Part shown: positions 7,912 to 8,061 of the stretch, in pieces | Position numbering within the stretch: position 1 is the first letter of the stretch | Layout of the letters: each line of letters begins with the position of its first letter | Assembly: GCA_002279285.1 (NCBI GenBank) | Contig: NCBR01000126.1 | Location: forward strand, 1-8,061 | Source of the DNA: Acidobacteria bacterium 37-71-11 | GTDB lineage: Bacteria; Acidobacteriota; Thermoanaerobaculia; Thermoanaerobaculales; Thermoanaerobaculaceae | Length of the DNA: 8,061 nt | Direction of reading: 5' to 3' | Notes under the pieces: model-generated | The model's input: only the letters and a program-made list of their open reading frames with translations | Databases searched by the model: none | What the model was told of the DNA's origin: nothing | Made by a program: the position numbers and the translations under genes

Positions 7912-7917
7912 ATTGTA
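7912..7917 (-). promoter_or_regulatory. Candidate -10 element of the lepA promoter
   Basis: TACAAT on the - strand differs from TATAAT by one base and stands out in DNA this GC-rich. Transcription would start near 7905, leaving a leader of about 33 bases before GTG 7872. No recognisable -35 (TTGACA-like) is found 16-18 bases upstream, where the sequence is GC-rich, so the assignment is tentative. Confidence 0.4.
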
Positions 7918-8061
7918 CACGAAGATGGGAGCCGGGAGGCGGCCGGTCGCTCTGGTTTTCTTTCCACATTCGTGGAGGCCTCTTGCTTTGCCCCTCGGGT
8001 GAAGCGGCGTTCGGGCCTTGCTCGCCCCCGCGCCATGCTTCTCCTTTTCACTGCGTGAGGC

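Larger units (their letters stand above)
7873..8061 (-). other. lepA upstream region, no convincing gene
   Basis: These 189 bases run to the window edge. They contain the lepA ribosome site and -10 candidate, a small hairpin TCCAC-ATTC-GTGGA (7963-7976) and an A-rich patch on the - strand around 7955-7965. An 83-codon frame begins at ATG 8036 after AAGGAG but runs into lepA out of frame and is judged non-coding. The end of the neighbouring gene is not in the window. Confidence 0.5.

Noticed and set aside
7873..7920. 16-residue N-terminal extension of LepA from GTG 7920
   Set aside because: Not family-like, lacks a ribosome site, and the start overlaps the likely -10 element; GTG 7872 gives the standard 599 residues.
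7963..7976. TCCAC-ATTC-GTGGA hairpin upstream of lepA
   Set aside because: Only a 5-bp stem, and no T-run follows on the - strand; too weak to call a terminator or operator.

Overview
The window is very G+C-rich bacterial DNA with tightly packed, overlapping genes, GTG starts and strong Shine-Dalgarno sites. Gene content and codon use suggest a high-GC Gram-negative-type bacterium, for example Acidobacteriota, Myxococcota or a related soil/metagenomic lineage. Nothing here fixes the phylum, so treat this as a guess. No tRNA, rRNA, CRISPR array, transposase or phage gene is visible.

Left half (2-4014, + strand): a five-gene run around a type III polyketide synthase (PKS). In order it holds the C-terminal end of the type III PKS (cut by the window edge), an isoprenylcysteine carboxyl methyltransferase (ICMT)-like membrane methyltransferase, a broken acyl carrier protein (ACP), a fatty acyl-AMP ligase (FAAL) and an FAD-dependent oxidoreductase of the geranylgeranyl-reductase/aromatic-hydroxylase type. 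Each gene overlaps the next by 4 to 11 bases, so this is almost certainly one translationally coupled operon. The set PKS + ICMT-like methyltransferase + flavoprotein matches the known srsA-srsB-srsC alkylresorcinol logic of Streptomyces. The FAAL/ACP pair would supply an activated fatty-acyl starter. The likely product class is a methylated and oxidised alkylresorcinol, alkylpyrone or phenolic lipid (inference).

The most striking observation is that the ACP has lost its middle. The first helix runs in one frame and the last helix in another, with the Asp-Ser-Leu phosphopantetheine site and about 40 residues missing between them. Both gene junctions around it are preserved. Either the operon has a recent out-of-frame deletion, leaving the FAAL without its partner, or the assembly collapsed here.

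Middle (4015-4296): a 282-base gap between convergent genes. It carries three hairpin-capable inverted repeats, a G/C palindrome and an imperfect 18-base direct repeat, so it serves as the shared termination region and may be a repeat element.

Right half (4297-7872, - strand): lepA (elongation factor 4), lepB (signal peptidase I) and a class I O-methyltransferase of the CrtF/plant-OMT type, transcribed leftwards. lepA and lepB overlap by ATGA. The methyltransferase follows after 40 bases and faces the PKS operon tail to tail; it could also act on the PKS product, but that is unproven. A -10-like hexamer just upstream of lepA supports a shorter lepA start, giving 599 residues. The last 189 bases hold the lepA upstream region and no convincing gene.
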